DNA of 64,000 bases, taken from assembly GCA_016208315.1 (NCBI GenBank), contig JACQYF010000056.1:1-64000 (forward strand), read 5' to 3'. The translations under genes and the position numbers were made by a program. The number at the start of each line of letters is the position of its first letter. Position 1 is the first letter of the stretch. Positions 39,626 through 48,353 of the stretch are shown here, in pieces. Below the pieces are notes generated by a model, which ran no database searches, was not told where the DNA came from, and saw only the letters and a program-made list of their open reading frames with translations. This stretch comes from Chloroflexota bacterium. Its GTDB lineage: Bacteria > Chloroflexota > Anaerolineae > UBA4142.

Positions 39626-42595
39626 GTGCCGACCTTCTGCCTCATTGTCCGCTCGCGTTCGGAACGCGACCCGCGCGCCGCGACTTTGCTCGCCGACGCG
39701 CACGCGCTCGGTTTTGGCGACGTGACCGGGATAGATTGCCACGATTTGTATTTCATCGCGGGAAACCTGAGTGAGACCGACCGCGACCGCTTGGCAACCG
39801 AACTGCTCACCGATTCCCTCGCCCAAATCTTTTGTTGGCGCGAAAACGATCCCGGCGCGCAAGGCCAGGTGATCGAGACGGCGCTGCGTCCCGGCGTGAC
39901 CGACACCGTCGCCGAGCAGATCGTGCGCGGGGCGCGCGAATTGGGAATCGCAGGCGTGGCGCACGCGGCGACCGGACAGCGGTTCGTCGTCCGCAGCGCG
40001 CACCCGATGGCGGATGCCGAAATGCGCGTTCTCGCGCGCCGCCTGCTCGTCAATCTTGTGATCCAACGATACGCGCTCGGCACAATAGAGGCGGCCTTTC
40101 CGCAATCGGCCGAATCGTCGGGCCATGTTGAGATCGTTCCCGTTCGCGAATTAGGCGACGATGAATTGCTCGCCGTCTCTCGCACGCGCCGCGCCGCGCT
40201 CGATCTAAACGAGATGCGCGCGATCCAGGCCTATTTCCGCCGCGCCGCCCGCGAGCCAAGTGACGTCGAGTTCGAAACCATCGCGCAGACGTGGAGCGAA
40301 CATTGCAGTCACAAGACGTTTAGGGGCAAGTTGGAAGTTGGAAGTTGCCCCTCGGTCCCTCGGGGTCTGAGGGAGAAGTTAGAAGTTGGAAGCCTACCTT
40401 CCAACGTCCAATTTCCAACTTCGAACTTCCGAATTGACGGCTTACTAAAAACGTATATTCGCGCCGCGACGGAAAAGATTGGCGCGCCGTGGGTGCGGTC
40501 AGCATTCGTGGACAATGCCGGAATTATAGATTTCGACGACGAGGTTGAGATTTCGTTCAAGGTCGAGACGCACAACCATCCTTCGGCGATCGAGCCGTTC
40601 GGCGGCGCAAATACCGGCGTCGGAGGCGTGATTCGCGACATCCTGGGAGTTTCGGCCAAGCCGATTGCCGCGACCGACGTGCTGTGCTTCGGACCGCAGC
40701 AAGTCGCTTTTGACGAATTGCCGGAGGGTGTGCTTCATCCGCGGCGGATTCGTTCGGGCGTCGTCGCGGGCGTGCAGGATTACGGCAACAAGATCGGCAT
40801 CCCCACGGTGAGCGGCGCGATCTGGTACGATGCGGGCTACACGGCGAACCCACTGGTCTTTTGCGGCTGCGTTGGCATTGCGCCGAAAGGCAAACACGCC
40901 TCGCGCCCGCAGCCGGGCGACCGCGTCATCGTTCTCGGCGGGCGCACGGGGCGCGATGGATTACGCGGCGCGACGTTTTCCTCGATGACGATGGACGCGC
41001 AAACGGGCGAGGTCTCGGGCGCGTCGGTGCAGATCGGCGCGCCGATCACGGAAAAGGGATTGATCGAGGTCATCGTCCGCGCGCGCGATCAAGGTCTCTA
41101 CCATGCGATCACGGATTGCGGCGCGGGCGGGCTTTCCTCGGCGGTGGGCGAATTGGCGCGTCACACGGGCGCCGACGTTGACCTCGCGAGTGTGCGACTC
41201 AAATACGCGGGGCTTGCGCCGTGGGAAATCTGGCTCTCGGAAGCGCAAGAGCGCATGGTGCTCGCCGTGCCCAGCTCATCGCTCCCACAACTGCAATCGC
41301 TGTGCGGTACATTCGATGTCGAACTCACCGGCATTGGCGCGTTCACCGACACGAACCAACTCGTCGTCCGCTACGACCGAAAGATTGTGCTCGACCTCGC
41401 GAACGACCTTTTGTTCAACGGTATGCCCCAACGCTCCCTCGCCGCCGACTTGCCCCAACCCCCAATTACGAATTACGAATTACGATCCTTCGACTTCGGT
41501 CAGGACAAGATTACGACTTCCGCACTTGATCTCCCCCAAACCCTCCTCCACCTCCTCTCCCACCCCAACATCGCCTCAAAAAACGACGTCATTCGAATCT
41601 ACGATCACGAGGTTCAAGGCGGCACGGTCGTCAAACCCCTGACCGGCGCGCTGGACGATGGTCCCTCGGACGCGTGCGTGCTCAAACCGATCGGCACGCA
41701 GGGCACGCGCGGCGTCGTCCTCGCGTGTGGCATCAATCCCGAGTTTGGCAAACGCGACCCATATCGCATGGCGGTCAGCGTGGTTGACGAGGCGATTCGA
41801 AATGCCGTCGCAGTTGGGGCCGACCCCGACCGCATCGCGCTGCTCGACAACTTTTGCTGGGGCGATCCGCTGCGTCCCGAGACGCTGGGCGGGTTGGTCG
41901 AGGCGGCACGCGGTTGCCACGACGCGGCGCTGCACTATGGCGCGCCATTCATCTCCGGCAAGGACTCGCTGAACAACGAGTATCTCGGCGCGGACGGGTT
42001 GCGCCACGCCATTCCGCCGACGTTACTCATCTCGGCGATGGGAATTATTCAAGATGTGACGCGCGCAGTGACGATGGATTTCAAAGCGGCGGGCAATGTC
42101 GTCTATCTGTTGGGCGAGACGCGGGCCGAGTTGGGGGGGAGCCACTTTGCAGTAAACTCGGACGAACTGCGTCCGCGTAAACAGTTAACAGTGAACAGTC
42201 CAGTGCCGGGAATGCCGACATTCGCACCGGCAATGTATCGCGCATTGCATCGCGCGATGCGGGCGGGCATCGTGCGCGCGTGCCACGATCTGAGCGAAGG
42301 TGGCATAGCGGTCGCGTTGGCCGAGATGTGCATTGGCGGACGACTTGGCTGCGCGATAGCGCTGGACACGGACGACGCCGTGACGGCGCTGTTTAGCGAA
42401 TCGAACGGGCGATTGCTGGCCGAAGTGCAGCCAGACGACTGTGCCGCGTTCGAGGCGTTCTTTGCCGATTTGCCGATTTCGAGAATTGGCGCGGTGACGC
42501 AAGACCCGCGCTTGACGATTGCGAATCGAGCGGAACCGATTCTCGCGCTCGACGTAGCCGCGCTCGTCGCGGCGTGGAGTGGACAAGCCCAGTGA
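39626..42595 (+). CDS. purL: FGAM synthase, PurL with N-terminal PurS-like region
   Basis: The large subunit (989 residues from the GTG at 39626; a TTG at 39608 would add six) converts FGAR to FGAM with ATP and ammonia. The first ~180 residues resemble fused PurS-like domains, and no separate purS is present. Then come TWSEHCSHKTF (~214), the ATP/metal-binding VETHNHPSAIEPFGGANTGVGG (~313) and GGKT-type loops of two PurM-like halves, with GSGGxxxSS-like DCGAGGLSSAVGE. Three in-frame repeat inserts are seen: AAGTTGG/CCAACTT arrays (40324-40435), a GAATTAC/REP block (41460-41510) and AACAGTG units (42179-42200). All sit between conserved blocks, so the enzyme is probably active. It is the first gene of the operon. 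Confidence 0.93.
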   Translation: MPTFCLIVRSRSERDPRAATLLADAHALGFGDVTGIDCHDLYFIAGNLSETDRDRLATELLTDSLAQIFCWRENDPGAQGQVIETALRPGVTDTVAEQIVRGARELGIAGVAHAATGQRFVVRSAHPMADAEMRVLARRLLVNLVIQRYALGTIEAAFPQSAESSGHVEIVPVRELGDDELLAVSRTRRAALDLNEMRAIQAYFRRAAREPSDVEFETIAQTWSEHCSHKTFRGKLEVGSCPSVPRGLREKLEVGSLPSNVQFPTSNFRIDGLLKTYIRAATEKIGAPWVRSAFVDNAGIIDFDDEVEISFKVETHNHPSAIEPFGGANTGVGGVIRDILGVSAKPIAATDVLCFGPQQVAFDELPEGVLHPRRIRSGVVAGVQDYGNKIGIPTVSGAIWYDAGYTANPLVFCGCVGIAPKGKHASRPQPGDRVIVLGGRTGRDGLRGATFSSMTMDAQTGEVSGASVQIGAPITEKGLIEVIVRARDQGLYHAITDCGAGGLSSAVGELARHTGADVDLASVRLKYAGLAPWEIWLSEAQERMVLAVPSSSLPQLQSLCGTFDVELTGIGAFTDTNQLVVRYDRKIVLDLANDLLFNGMPQRSLAADLPQPPITNYELRSFDFGQDKITTSALDLPQTLLHLLSHPNIASKNDVIRIYDHEVQGGTVVKPLTGALDDGPSDACVLKPIGTQGTRGVVLACGINPEFGKRDPYRMAVSVVDEAIRNAVAVGADPDRIALLDNFCWGDPLRPETLGGLVEAARGCHDAALHYGAPFISGKDSLNNEYLGADGLRHAIPPTLLISAMGIIQDVTRAVTMDFKAAGNVVYLLGETRAELGGSHFAVNSDELRPRKQLTVNSPVPGMPTFAPAMYRALHRAMRAGIVRACHDLSEGGIAVALAEMCIGGRLGCAIALDTDDAVTALFSESNGRLLAEVQPDDCAAFEAFFADLPISRIGAVTQDPRLTIANRAEPILALDVAALVAAWSGQAQ
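40324..40435. repeat. AAGTTGG / CCAACTT heptamer pair in frame inside purL
   Basis: AAGTTGGAAGTTGGAAGTTG on the left, a small CCCTCGG.CCTCGGGG hairpin in the middle, a second AAGTTAGAAGTTGG, then TTCCAACGTCCAATTTCCAAC on the right, making a long hairpin. About 35 extra residues are added to PurL between SEHCSHKTF and the IDGLLKTYI helix. Confidence 0.9.
41460..41510. repeat. GAATTAC heptamers plus degenerate CCTTCGACTTCGGTCAGG in purL
   Basis: Three GAATTAC copies are joined to a damaged copy of the REP-like palindrome (41487-41504). They encode a polar insert of about 25 residues between the two halves of PurL. Confidence 0.85.
42179..42200. repeat. AACAGTT/AACAGTG heptamers in purL
   Basis: Three heptamers of the family seen at 472-540, in frame, coding KQLTVNS in a surface-loop-like position before the GMPTFAP segment. 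Confidence 0.8.
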
Positions 42596-43434
42596 TACGA
42601 CCACGCGTTTTGATTTTGCACGCGGACGGCACGAATCGCGACCACGACGCGGCGCGAGCGTTTGAGCTGGCGGGCGCGCAGTCGGAAATCGTGCATCTCA
42701 ACCAGTTACGCGCGCGTGAAAGACGTTGGGGCGATTATCAAATCCTCGCGCTGCCGGGCGGTTTCTCGTATGCCGACACGCTCGGCGCGGGACGGCTCTG
42801 GGCGCTCGACCTAAGGGTTTATTTTGCGGAGGAAATGAGCGCGTTCGTCGCCAGCGGCAAACCGGTAATCGGTATCTGCAACGGGTTTCAGGCGTTGGTC
42901 AAGTCGGGCTGGCTGCCGGGCCTCACCCCCTACCCCCCCGGCCCCCCTCCCCCCTCTCCTGAACCTGAACTTCGGTTCAGGAGAGGGGGGAGGGGGGGTG
43001 AGGAGGCTACGCTCACCTTCAACGCCGCGGGACGTTTCGAGTGTCGTTGGGTGACGCTCGCGCCGCAGTCGCAAAAATGTGTGTGGACGCGCGGGCTGCA
43101 AGAACCAATTGAATGTCCCGTGGCGCACGGCGAAGGCAATTTCGTCTTGCGCGACGCGGCGCTGCTGGACACGTTTCGCGCTAACGACCAAATCGCCCTC
43201 GTCTACGCGCGTCCCGATGGAACGCCCGCGCAGGGCGCGTATCCGCAAAATCCCAACGGCTCTGTCGCCGATATTGCCGGTATTTGCAATCCGCAAGGCA
43301 ACGTGCTCGGGCTGATGCCGCATCCCGAAGATCACGTCGTCGCGTATCAGCACCCGCGCTGGACGCGAGGCGAAACGCGCGGACTGGGATTGCGCTTGTT
43401 TGAAAACGGTGTGCGCTACGCCGCACAATTTTGA
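42592..43434 (+). CDS. purQ: FGAM synthase glutaminase subunit PurQ
   Basis: A 280-residue class I glutamine amidotransferase that supplies ammonia to PurL. The nucleophile is the Cys of PVIGICNGFQ (~98) and the His/Glu pair lies in MPHPEDHV (~243). GTG 42592 overlaps the purL stop (GTGA). An insert of about 29 residues rich in Pro then Arg/Gly (~111-140) interrupts the fold after WLPGL; it is coded by a 24-bp perfect inverted repeat. Typical PurQ proteins have a short loop here. Confidence 0.93.
   Translation: MIRPRVLILHADGTNRDHDAARAFELAGAQSEIVHLNQLRARERRWGDYQILALPGGFSYADTLGAGRLWALDLRVYFAEEMSAFVASGKPVIGICNGFQALVKSGWLPGLTPYPPGPPPPSPEPELRFRRGGRGGEEATLTFNAAGRFECRWVTLAPQSQKCVWTRGLQEPIECPVAHGEGNFVLRDAALLDTFRANDQIALVYARPDGTPAQGAYPQNPNGSVADIAGICNPQGNVLGLMPHPEDHVVAYQHPRWTRGETRGLGLRLFENGVRYAAQF
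42921..43006. mobile_element. Inverted-repeat element inserted in frame in purQ
   Basis: A perfect 24-bp stem (42942-42965 with 42974-42997) with an 8-nt loop, flanked by CCTCACCCCC and GGTGAGG ends. It is related to the element at 4243-4422 (CCTACCCCC.../...GGGGGATAGG). It adds 29 codons without breaking the frame. Confidence 0.75.
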
Positions 43435-43454
43435 ACGCGCCAGATAAAAACTTG

Positions 43455-43585
43455 GTCCGCGAATCCACGCGAATCTTCGCTAATGACGTTCGTAGTAAGA
43501 CGTCCCGAGACAACGAGGGAAGCGTATTTTGCAGAGTGTCGTACAGCGAGGATTCGCGAAATTAGCGGATTATCTTCCGAGGAGC
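43455..43585. repeat. CGCGAATC-type repeats with inverted copy between purQ and the thioesterase
   Basis: GTCCGCGAATCCACGCGAATCTTCGCTAAT (43454-43483, read in parts) is mirrored by GAGGATTCGCGAAATTAGCGGA (43549-43570). The 156-bp gap holds no gene; the right end abuts the Shine-Dalgarno of the thioesterase gene. Confidence 0.75.
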
Positions 43586-43590
43586 ACCGC

Positions 43591-44118
43591 ATGTCCGAAG
43601 CGAAACGTGAGTCCGCCCGGACTCGTACCGTGACTTGGCACGATCCCCGCGTTAGCGCGCGCGACGCAACCCGCATCAGCGGACTCGACTATTTGCGCGC
43701 CATCGTGGAAGGCAAAATCGCGCCGCCGCCCATTGCCAACCTGATCGGCTACCGGTTGGCAGAGGCCGAAATCGGTCGCGTGGTCTTTGAACTCGAACCG
43801 GCGGAGTATCATTACAACCCCTTTGCCTCGGTACACGGCGGCATCGCCAGCACCGTCCTCGACAGCGCGATGACGTCTGCGATTCTATCAACCCTCCCAA
43901 TAGGCGTTGCTTGTTCTACGCTTGAAATGAAGGTGAACTTTGTGCGCCCGATTTTTGGCGATACAGGACTTGTACGCTGTGAAGCCAAGACCATTCATGC
44001 CGGCAGCCGGATCGCCACCGCGGAAGGCAAGGTGGTTGATGCTCAGGGCAAGCTCTATGCCCATGCCGTTACCACCTGTATCGTTTTCAAGACACGAATG
44101 GAGGACAAGCGTGATTGA
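43591..44118 (+). CDS. PaaI-type hotdog thioesterase inside the purine operon
   Basis: A 175-residue hotdog-fold protein. NPFASVHGGIASTVLDSAM (~70-88) is the PaaI signature, where the HGG turn and the Asp hold the catalytic site; METKVNFVRP-like LEMKVNFVRP follows at ~111. It should hydrolyse acyl-CoA thioesters. It has GAGGAGCAC before its ATG and overlaps purC by 8 nt, so it is a real operon member. Its role in purine synthesis is not obvious; it may be a passenger gene. Confidence 0.88.
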   Translation: MSEAKRESARTRTVTWHDPRVSARDATRISGLDYLRAIVEGKIAPPPIANLIGYRLAEAEIGRVVFELEPAEYHYNPFASVHGGIASTVLDSAMTSAILSTLPIGVACSTLEMKVNFVRPIFGDTGLVRCEAKTIHAGSRIATAEGKVVDAQGKLYAHAVTTCIVFKTRMEDKRD

Positions 44119-45082
44119 CGAAAGCAAAATTCGCGCGGCACTGCCGCAAGCGTTTGGCGATTCGAATGTGATGGTGGGCAAGCAATCCGGCAAGGTGCGC
44201 GACTGGTATCCGCTGCGCGATGAACGGCGCTTGCTCGTCACGACCGACCGGCTGTCCGCCTTTGACCGGGTGCTGGCGTGCGTGCCGTTCAAGGGCCAGG
44301 TACTCAATCAACTCGCCGCGTGGTGGTTCGAGCAGACGGCGGACGTGGTCGCGAATCATGTGCTCGCGGTGCCCGATCCGAATGCGTTGGTCGCGCGAGA
44401 CGCTGAGCCGTTCCCGGTCGAAGTCGTGGTCCGTGGTTACATCACCGGTGTGACCTCCACCGCGCTTTGGTATCGCTATTCGCTCGGCGAGCGTGAGATT
44501 TACGGCTATCGCTTCCCGGAAGGATTGCAGAAAAACCAGGTCTTGCCGGAGCCGATCATCACGCCGACGACCAAAGGCGGCGTCACGGGACACGACGAAC
44601 GGCTGACGTGCGCGGAGGTCGTCGCCAAAGGATACCTCGACGCGCCAACGTGGGACCAAATGCAAGCCGCGGCGCTCGCCATCTTCCAGCGCGGGCAAGC
44701 GATCGCCCAACGCGCGGGATTGATCCTCGTGGACACCAAGTACGAATTTGGCCGGGCCAAGGATGGGCGCGTGCTGTTGATTGACGAAGTGCACACGCCC
44801 GACTCGTCGCGTTTTTGGAAAGCGGACACCTACGCGGAAAAATTCGCGCGCAATGTCGAGCCAGAGAATTTCGACAAGGAATTCGTGCGCCTCGCCTACG
44901 CCGAACGCGGTTATCGCGGCGACGGGCCACCGCCGGCAATGAGCGACGAACTGTGGGTCGCGGCGAGCCAGCGCTATATCGAGATTTACGCGATGTTGAC
45001 CGGGCAGCCGTTCGTACCCGGAGCGTACCCGGTCGAACCGCGACTGATGGCGAATCTGCGCCAAGCGGGTGTCGTGAAATGA
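44111..45082 (+). CDS. purC: SAICAR synthase PurC
   Basis: A 323-residue ligase that joins aspartate to CAIR. GKVRDWYPL (~22), TDRLSAFD (~43), the glycine-rich VVVRGYITGVTSTALW (~104) and DTKYEFG (~215) followed by IDEVHTPDSSRFW (~228) are the family signatures. The GTG at 44111 overlaps the thioesterase end by 8 nt, with GAGGACAAG as ribosome site. The length equals the eukaryote-like or long bacterial PurC. purE follows with a 4-nt overlap. Confidence 0.95.
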   Translation: MIDESKIRAALPQAFGDSNVMVGKQSGKVRDWYPLRDERRLLVTTDRLSAFDRVLACVPFKGQVLNQLAAWWFEQTADVVANHVLAVPDPNALVARDAEPFPVEVVVRGYITGVTSTALWYRYSLGEREIYGYRFPEGLQKNQVLPEPIITPTTKGGVTGHDERLTCAEVVAKGYLDAPTWDQMQAAALAIFQRGQAIAQRAGLILVDTKYEFGRAKDGRVLLIDEVHTPDSSRFWKADTYAEKFARNVEPENFDKEFVRLAYAERGYRGDGPPPAMSDELWVAASQRYIEIYAMLTGQPFVPGAYPVEPRLMANLRQAGVVK

Positions 45083-45561
45083 AACCACTCGTCGTCATTT
45101 TGATGGGCTCGAAAGCGGACGCGGCGCATTGTGCGAAAATCGCCGAGTTCGCAAAAGCATTTGGCCTGCAAGTCGTCACGCGAATCGGTTCGGCGCACAA
45201 GACGCCCGAGCATGTGCTGGCGATCCTGCGCGAATACCAAAGCGACCCGCGTCCCAAATGCTACATCACCGTCGCGGGCCGCAGCAACGCGCTCTCGGGT
45301 TTCGTCGACGGCGCCGTAACAGCGCCGGTCATCGCGTGCCCGCCGCCTAGCGACGCGTTTGGCGGCATGGATGTTCTCTCGTCGCTGCGAATGCCGTCCG
45401 CTATCGCCCCGGCCGTCGTGCTCGATCCGGCGAACGCTGCGCTGCTCGCCGCAAAAATGCTCGGACTCGCGGACGCGCAAGTGCGCGAACGAGTAGCGGC
45501 ATTTCAAAAAGAGCAGGCGCGGAAAATCGTCGCGGACGATAACGAGTCGGTCAGAGATTAG
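45079..45561 (+). CDS. purE: AIR carboxylase, class II PurE
   Basis: A 160-residue enzyme. The motifs RIGSAHKTPEH (~37), TVAGRSNALSGFVDG (~66) and ACPPPSDAFGGMDVLSSLRMPS (~86) belong to class II PurE, which carboxylates AIR directly with CO2, as in animals, rather than class I mutase (AGGAAHLPG). In agreement, no purK gene is present in the operon. The class rule is established for the family; activity is inferred. The ATG overlaps the purC stop. Confidence 0.92.
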   Translation: MKPLVVILMGSKADAAHCAKIAEFAKAFGLQVVTRIGSAHKTPEHVLAILREYQSDPRPKCYITVAGRSNALSGFVDGAVTAPVIACPPPSDAFGGMDVLSSLRMPSAIAPAVVLDPANAALLAAKMLGLADAQVRERVAAFQKEQARKIVADDNESVRD

Positions 45562-45576
45562 GCATTGGAGATTAAA

Positions 45577-47046
45577 GTGAGCGATTCCAACTTTCAAGTG
45601 CCAACTTCGAACTTCCAACGTCCAACTTCCAACTTCCAAACTGGCGATAAACCCCACGACGAATGTGGCGTGATCGGCATCTGCACGTCGAACGAAGAAG
45701 CGGCGCGGACGGTCTATTTTGGATTGCACGCGCTCCAGCATCGCGGACAGGAAGCCGCGGGCATCGCGGTCGCGAACAGCGAGCGCGTGCAGATGCGTAA
45801 AGACGCGGGCCTCGTCTGGCAAATCTTTACACCGGAGAACCTCGCGCCGTTGACCGGGCAGCTCGCCATCGGGCACACGCGCTATTCCACGACCGGTTCC
45901 TCGTCGCCGCGCAACATCCAGCCGTTCTTGATCGAGACGCAGTACGGGCCGCTCGCCGTCGCGCACAACGGGAACATTGTGAACGCGGCCGAATTGCGCC
46001 GCGAATTATTAGGGCGCGGCGTGGGCCTGTCGTCCTCTTCCGACAGCGAGATCATGACGATGATGCTCGCGGGCGCGCCGGGCAAGACGTGGGAAGAGCG
46101 CATCCAAAACACGATGCGGCAATGGCGCGGCGCGTACTCGCTCGTTATGCTCACGCGCGACAGCGTGCTCGCCGTGCGCGACCCGTGGGGCTTTCGTCCG
46201 CTCAACGTGGGACGGTTGGCCGACGGTGGGCACGCGGTGGCTTCCGAATCGAGCGCGTTGCAGACCATCGGCTGTCAGGAGATCCGCGAGATCGGCCCGG
46301 GCGAGATTCACACGCTGCAACCCAATAACTGGCGCGCGATGGTGGGCCTGCCTGCGGCGCCCAAACTCGCGCGCTGCACGTTCGAGCTGATTTATTTCTC
46401 GCGACCCGACAGCATGTGGAACGGTTTGAGCATTCACCACGTCCGCCAGCGTCTTGGTGAAGAACTGGCGCGCGAAGCGCCGGTCGAGGCAGACGTCGTC
46501 GTACCCGTGCCCGACTCGTCGGTTCCCGCGGCGATTGGCTATGCGCGCGCCTCGAACATTCCGTACAACGACGGTTTCATCAAGAACCGCTACATCGGGC
46601 GCACGTTCATCGAGCCGACCGATGCGCTGCGCCAGCAGGGCGTCGCGCTCAAGTTCAACGCGCTGGAAGAGAACCTGCGCGGGCGGCGCGTCGTGATGAT
46701 TGACGACAGTATCGTGCGTGGCAATACGGCCGGCCCTCTCGTGCGGCTCTTGCGCGAGGCCGGCGCAAGCGAAGTGCACGTGCGGATCACGTGCCCGCCC
46801 ATCGCGCATCCGTGCTTTATGGGCGTGGACATGGGAACGTACGCGGAACTGATCGCGCACCGGATGACGATTGACGAGATCTGTACGCACATCGGCTGCG
46901 ATTCGCTGCACTTTCTCTCGCTGGATCGCATGATGCGCGCGATTGGCCGGCGCGAGGGTTACTGCAATGCGTGCTTTACCGGCGTCTATCCGATTGAGGT
47001 CAACGGGATGCACCAGAAAACGGGATTCGAAAAGGCGATTATATGA
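45577..47046 (+). CDS. purF: Amidophosphoribosyltransferase PurF with repeat-coded propeptide
   Basis: A 489-residue enzyme for the first step of purine synthesis. From the GTG at 45577 (TTGGAG upstream) a 29-residue N-terminus precedes the catalytic Cys30 of DECGVIGI, which must be exposed by cleavage as in Bacillus PurF. This propeptide consists of PTSNFQ repeats coded by CCAACTT heptamers. The PRPP loop is VVMIDDSIVRGNT (~373). Four cysteines (CPPIAHPC, CTHIGC, GYCNACF) match the [4Fe-4S]-bearing class. purD overlaps by four bases. Confidence 0.95.
   Translation: MSDSNFQVPTSNFQRPTSNFQTGDKPHDECGVIGICTSNEEAARTVYFGLHALQHRGQEAAGIAVANSERVQMRKDAGLVWQIFTPENLAPLTGQLAIGHTRYSTTGSSSPRNIQPFLIETQYGPLAVAHNGNIVNAAELRRELLGRGVGLSSSSDSEIMTMMLAGAPGKTWEERIQNTMRQWRGAYSLVMLTRDSVLAVRDPWGFRPLNVGRLADGGHAVASESSALQTIGCQEIREIGPGEIHTLQPNNWRAMVGLPAAPKLARCTFELIYFSRPDSMWNGLSIHHVRQRLGEELAREAPVEADVVVPVPDSSVPAAIGYARASNIPYNDGFIKNRYIGRTFIEPTDALRQQGVALKFNALEENLRGRRVVMIDDSIVRGNTAGPLVRLLREAGASEVHVRITCPPIAHPCFMGVDMGTYAELIAHRMTIDEICTHIGCDSLHFLSLDRMMRAIGRREGYCNACFTGVYPIEVNGMHQKTGFEKAII
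45586..45645. repeat. CCAACTT heptamers forming the purF propeptide
   Basis: About seven heptamers of the CCAACTT / GAACTTC type directly after the purF start codon. They encode three PTSNFQ-like units that are removed if the propeptide is processed. Same family as in purL at 40324-40435. Confidence 0.9.
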
Positions 47047-48353
47047 ATGTCCTCATCGTCGGTTCCGGCGGACGCGAACATGCGCTGGCGTGGAAGGCGG
47101 CGCAGTCGCCGCGATTACAGCGTCTGTTCGTCGCGCCGGGCAATCCCGGCACCGCGCAGTGCGCGCAAAACATTCCGATCCATGCCGACGACGCGCCCAC
47201 TCTCGTCGCGTTCGCGCGCGAGCACGCGATAGACCTGGTCATCATCGGCCCAGAGCAACCGCTGGCGGCGGGCTTGAGCGACGAATTGCGCGCCGCGGGC
47301 ATTCGCGTCTTCGGCCCTTCGCGCGCTGCCGCGCAAATCGAAGCGAGCAAAGCATTTTCGAAAGCGTTCATGGCGCGTCACCACTTTCCCACGGCGCGCT
47401 ATACCACGGTGACCGGTGTTCCCGCCGCGCTCGAATGTCTGCGAACGGTAGGTTATCCGGTCGTCATCAAGGCGTCAGGTCTCGCCGCGGGTAAAGGCGT
47501 GATCATTCCCGAGTCGAACGCGGAAGCCGAAGCGGCTTTGCGGCGCATCATGGTCGCGCGCGAGTTCGGCGCGGCGGGCGCAGAGGTCGTGATCGAAGAA
47601 CGCTTGCAGGGCGAAGAGGTCTCGCTGCTCGCGTTTAGCGACGGCGTGACGGTGTCGCCCATGCCGCCCGCGCGTGATCACAAGCGCTTGCGCGACGGCG
47701 ATACGGGGCCGAACACGGGCGGCATGGGCGCGTACGCGCCCGCGCCCCTGTGTCCGCCGGACATGGTCGTCGAGTTCACGCGCACTATTCTACAACCTAC
47801 GGTGGACGGGATGCGCGCGGAAGGAGTGCCCTTCGTCGGCGTATTGTACGCGGGCTTGATTCTGACCCGCGACGGCGTGCGCGTGCTCGAATTCAACTGC
47901 CGCTTTGGCGACCCGGAGACACAGCCGCTGATGCTGCTGCTCGAATCGGATTTGCTCGAGATTGCGGACGCGTGCGCGAGCGGGCGATTAGCAAACATCG
48001 AAATCAAATGGAAGGCGGGTGCGGCCGCGTGCGTCGTCCTCGCTTCGGAAGGGTATCCCGAGAAGGCGATCACGGGTCGCGCCATTTCCGGTTTGGAGAA
48101 CCCGCTCACGAATGCGGTCGTCTTTCACGCGGGCACGCGTCTCGAGAACGGGCGCGTGGTGACCGCGGGCGGGCGCGTGCTCGGCGTGACGGGGTGCGGC
48201 GATTCGCTGGAGCATGCGATTCGGAGGGCCTACGCGGTGGTGGGCGCGGTGAGGTTTGAGGGGATGCAGTACAGGCGGGATATAGCGGATTGCGGGAACG
48301 GATTGCTGCGCGAAGCGGATAAGCGGATGGGAAACGGATTAGCAAACGGATGA
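47043..48353 (+). CDS. purD: GAR synthetase PurD with repeat-coded C-terminus
   Basis: A 436-residue ATP-grasp ligase that couples glycine to phosphoribosylamine. GSGGREHALAWK (~6-17), GPEQPLAAGL (~77), KASGLAAGKGVI (~143) and the ATP-grasp lid MGAYAPAP (~226) with RFGDPETQ (~289) are seen. The family normally ends shortly after YRRDI; here that motif is followed by about 20 residues translated from CGGATNNG repeats (48285-48353), the left arm of the inverted repeat around the GxxExxY cassette. The ATG overlaps the purF stop. Confidence 0.94.
   Translation: MNVLIVGSGGREHALAWKAAQSPRLQRLFVAPGNPGTAQCAQNIPIHADDAPTLVAFAREHAIDLVIIGPEQPLAAGLSDELRAAGIRVFGPSRAAAQIEASKAFSKAFMARHHFPTARYTTVTGVPAALECLRTVGYPVVIKASGLAAGKGVIIPESNAEAEAALRRIMVAREFGAAGAEVVIEERLQGEEVSLLAFSDGVTVSPMPPARDHKRLRDGDTGPNTGGMGAYAPAPLCPPDMVVEFTRTILQPTVDGMRAEGVPFVGVLYAGLILTRDGVRVLEFNCRFGDPETQPLMLLLESDLLEIADACASGRLANIEIKWKAGAAACVVLASEGYPEKAITGRAISGLENPLTNAVVFHAGTRLENGRVVTAGGRVLGVTGCGDSLEHAIRRAYAVVGAVRFEGMQYRRDIADCGNGLLREADKRMGNGLANG
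48299..48339 (+). repeat. Left 41-bp arm of the cassette inverted repeat
   Basis: Perfect reverse complement of 48963-49003, built of CGGATTGC/CGGATAAG/CGGATGGG octamer-like units. It lies inside the end of purD. Similar units continue to 48360. Confidence 0.92.
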
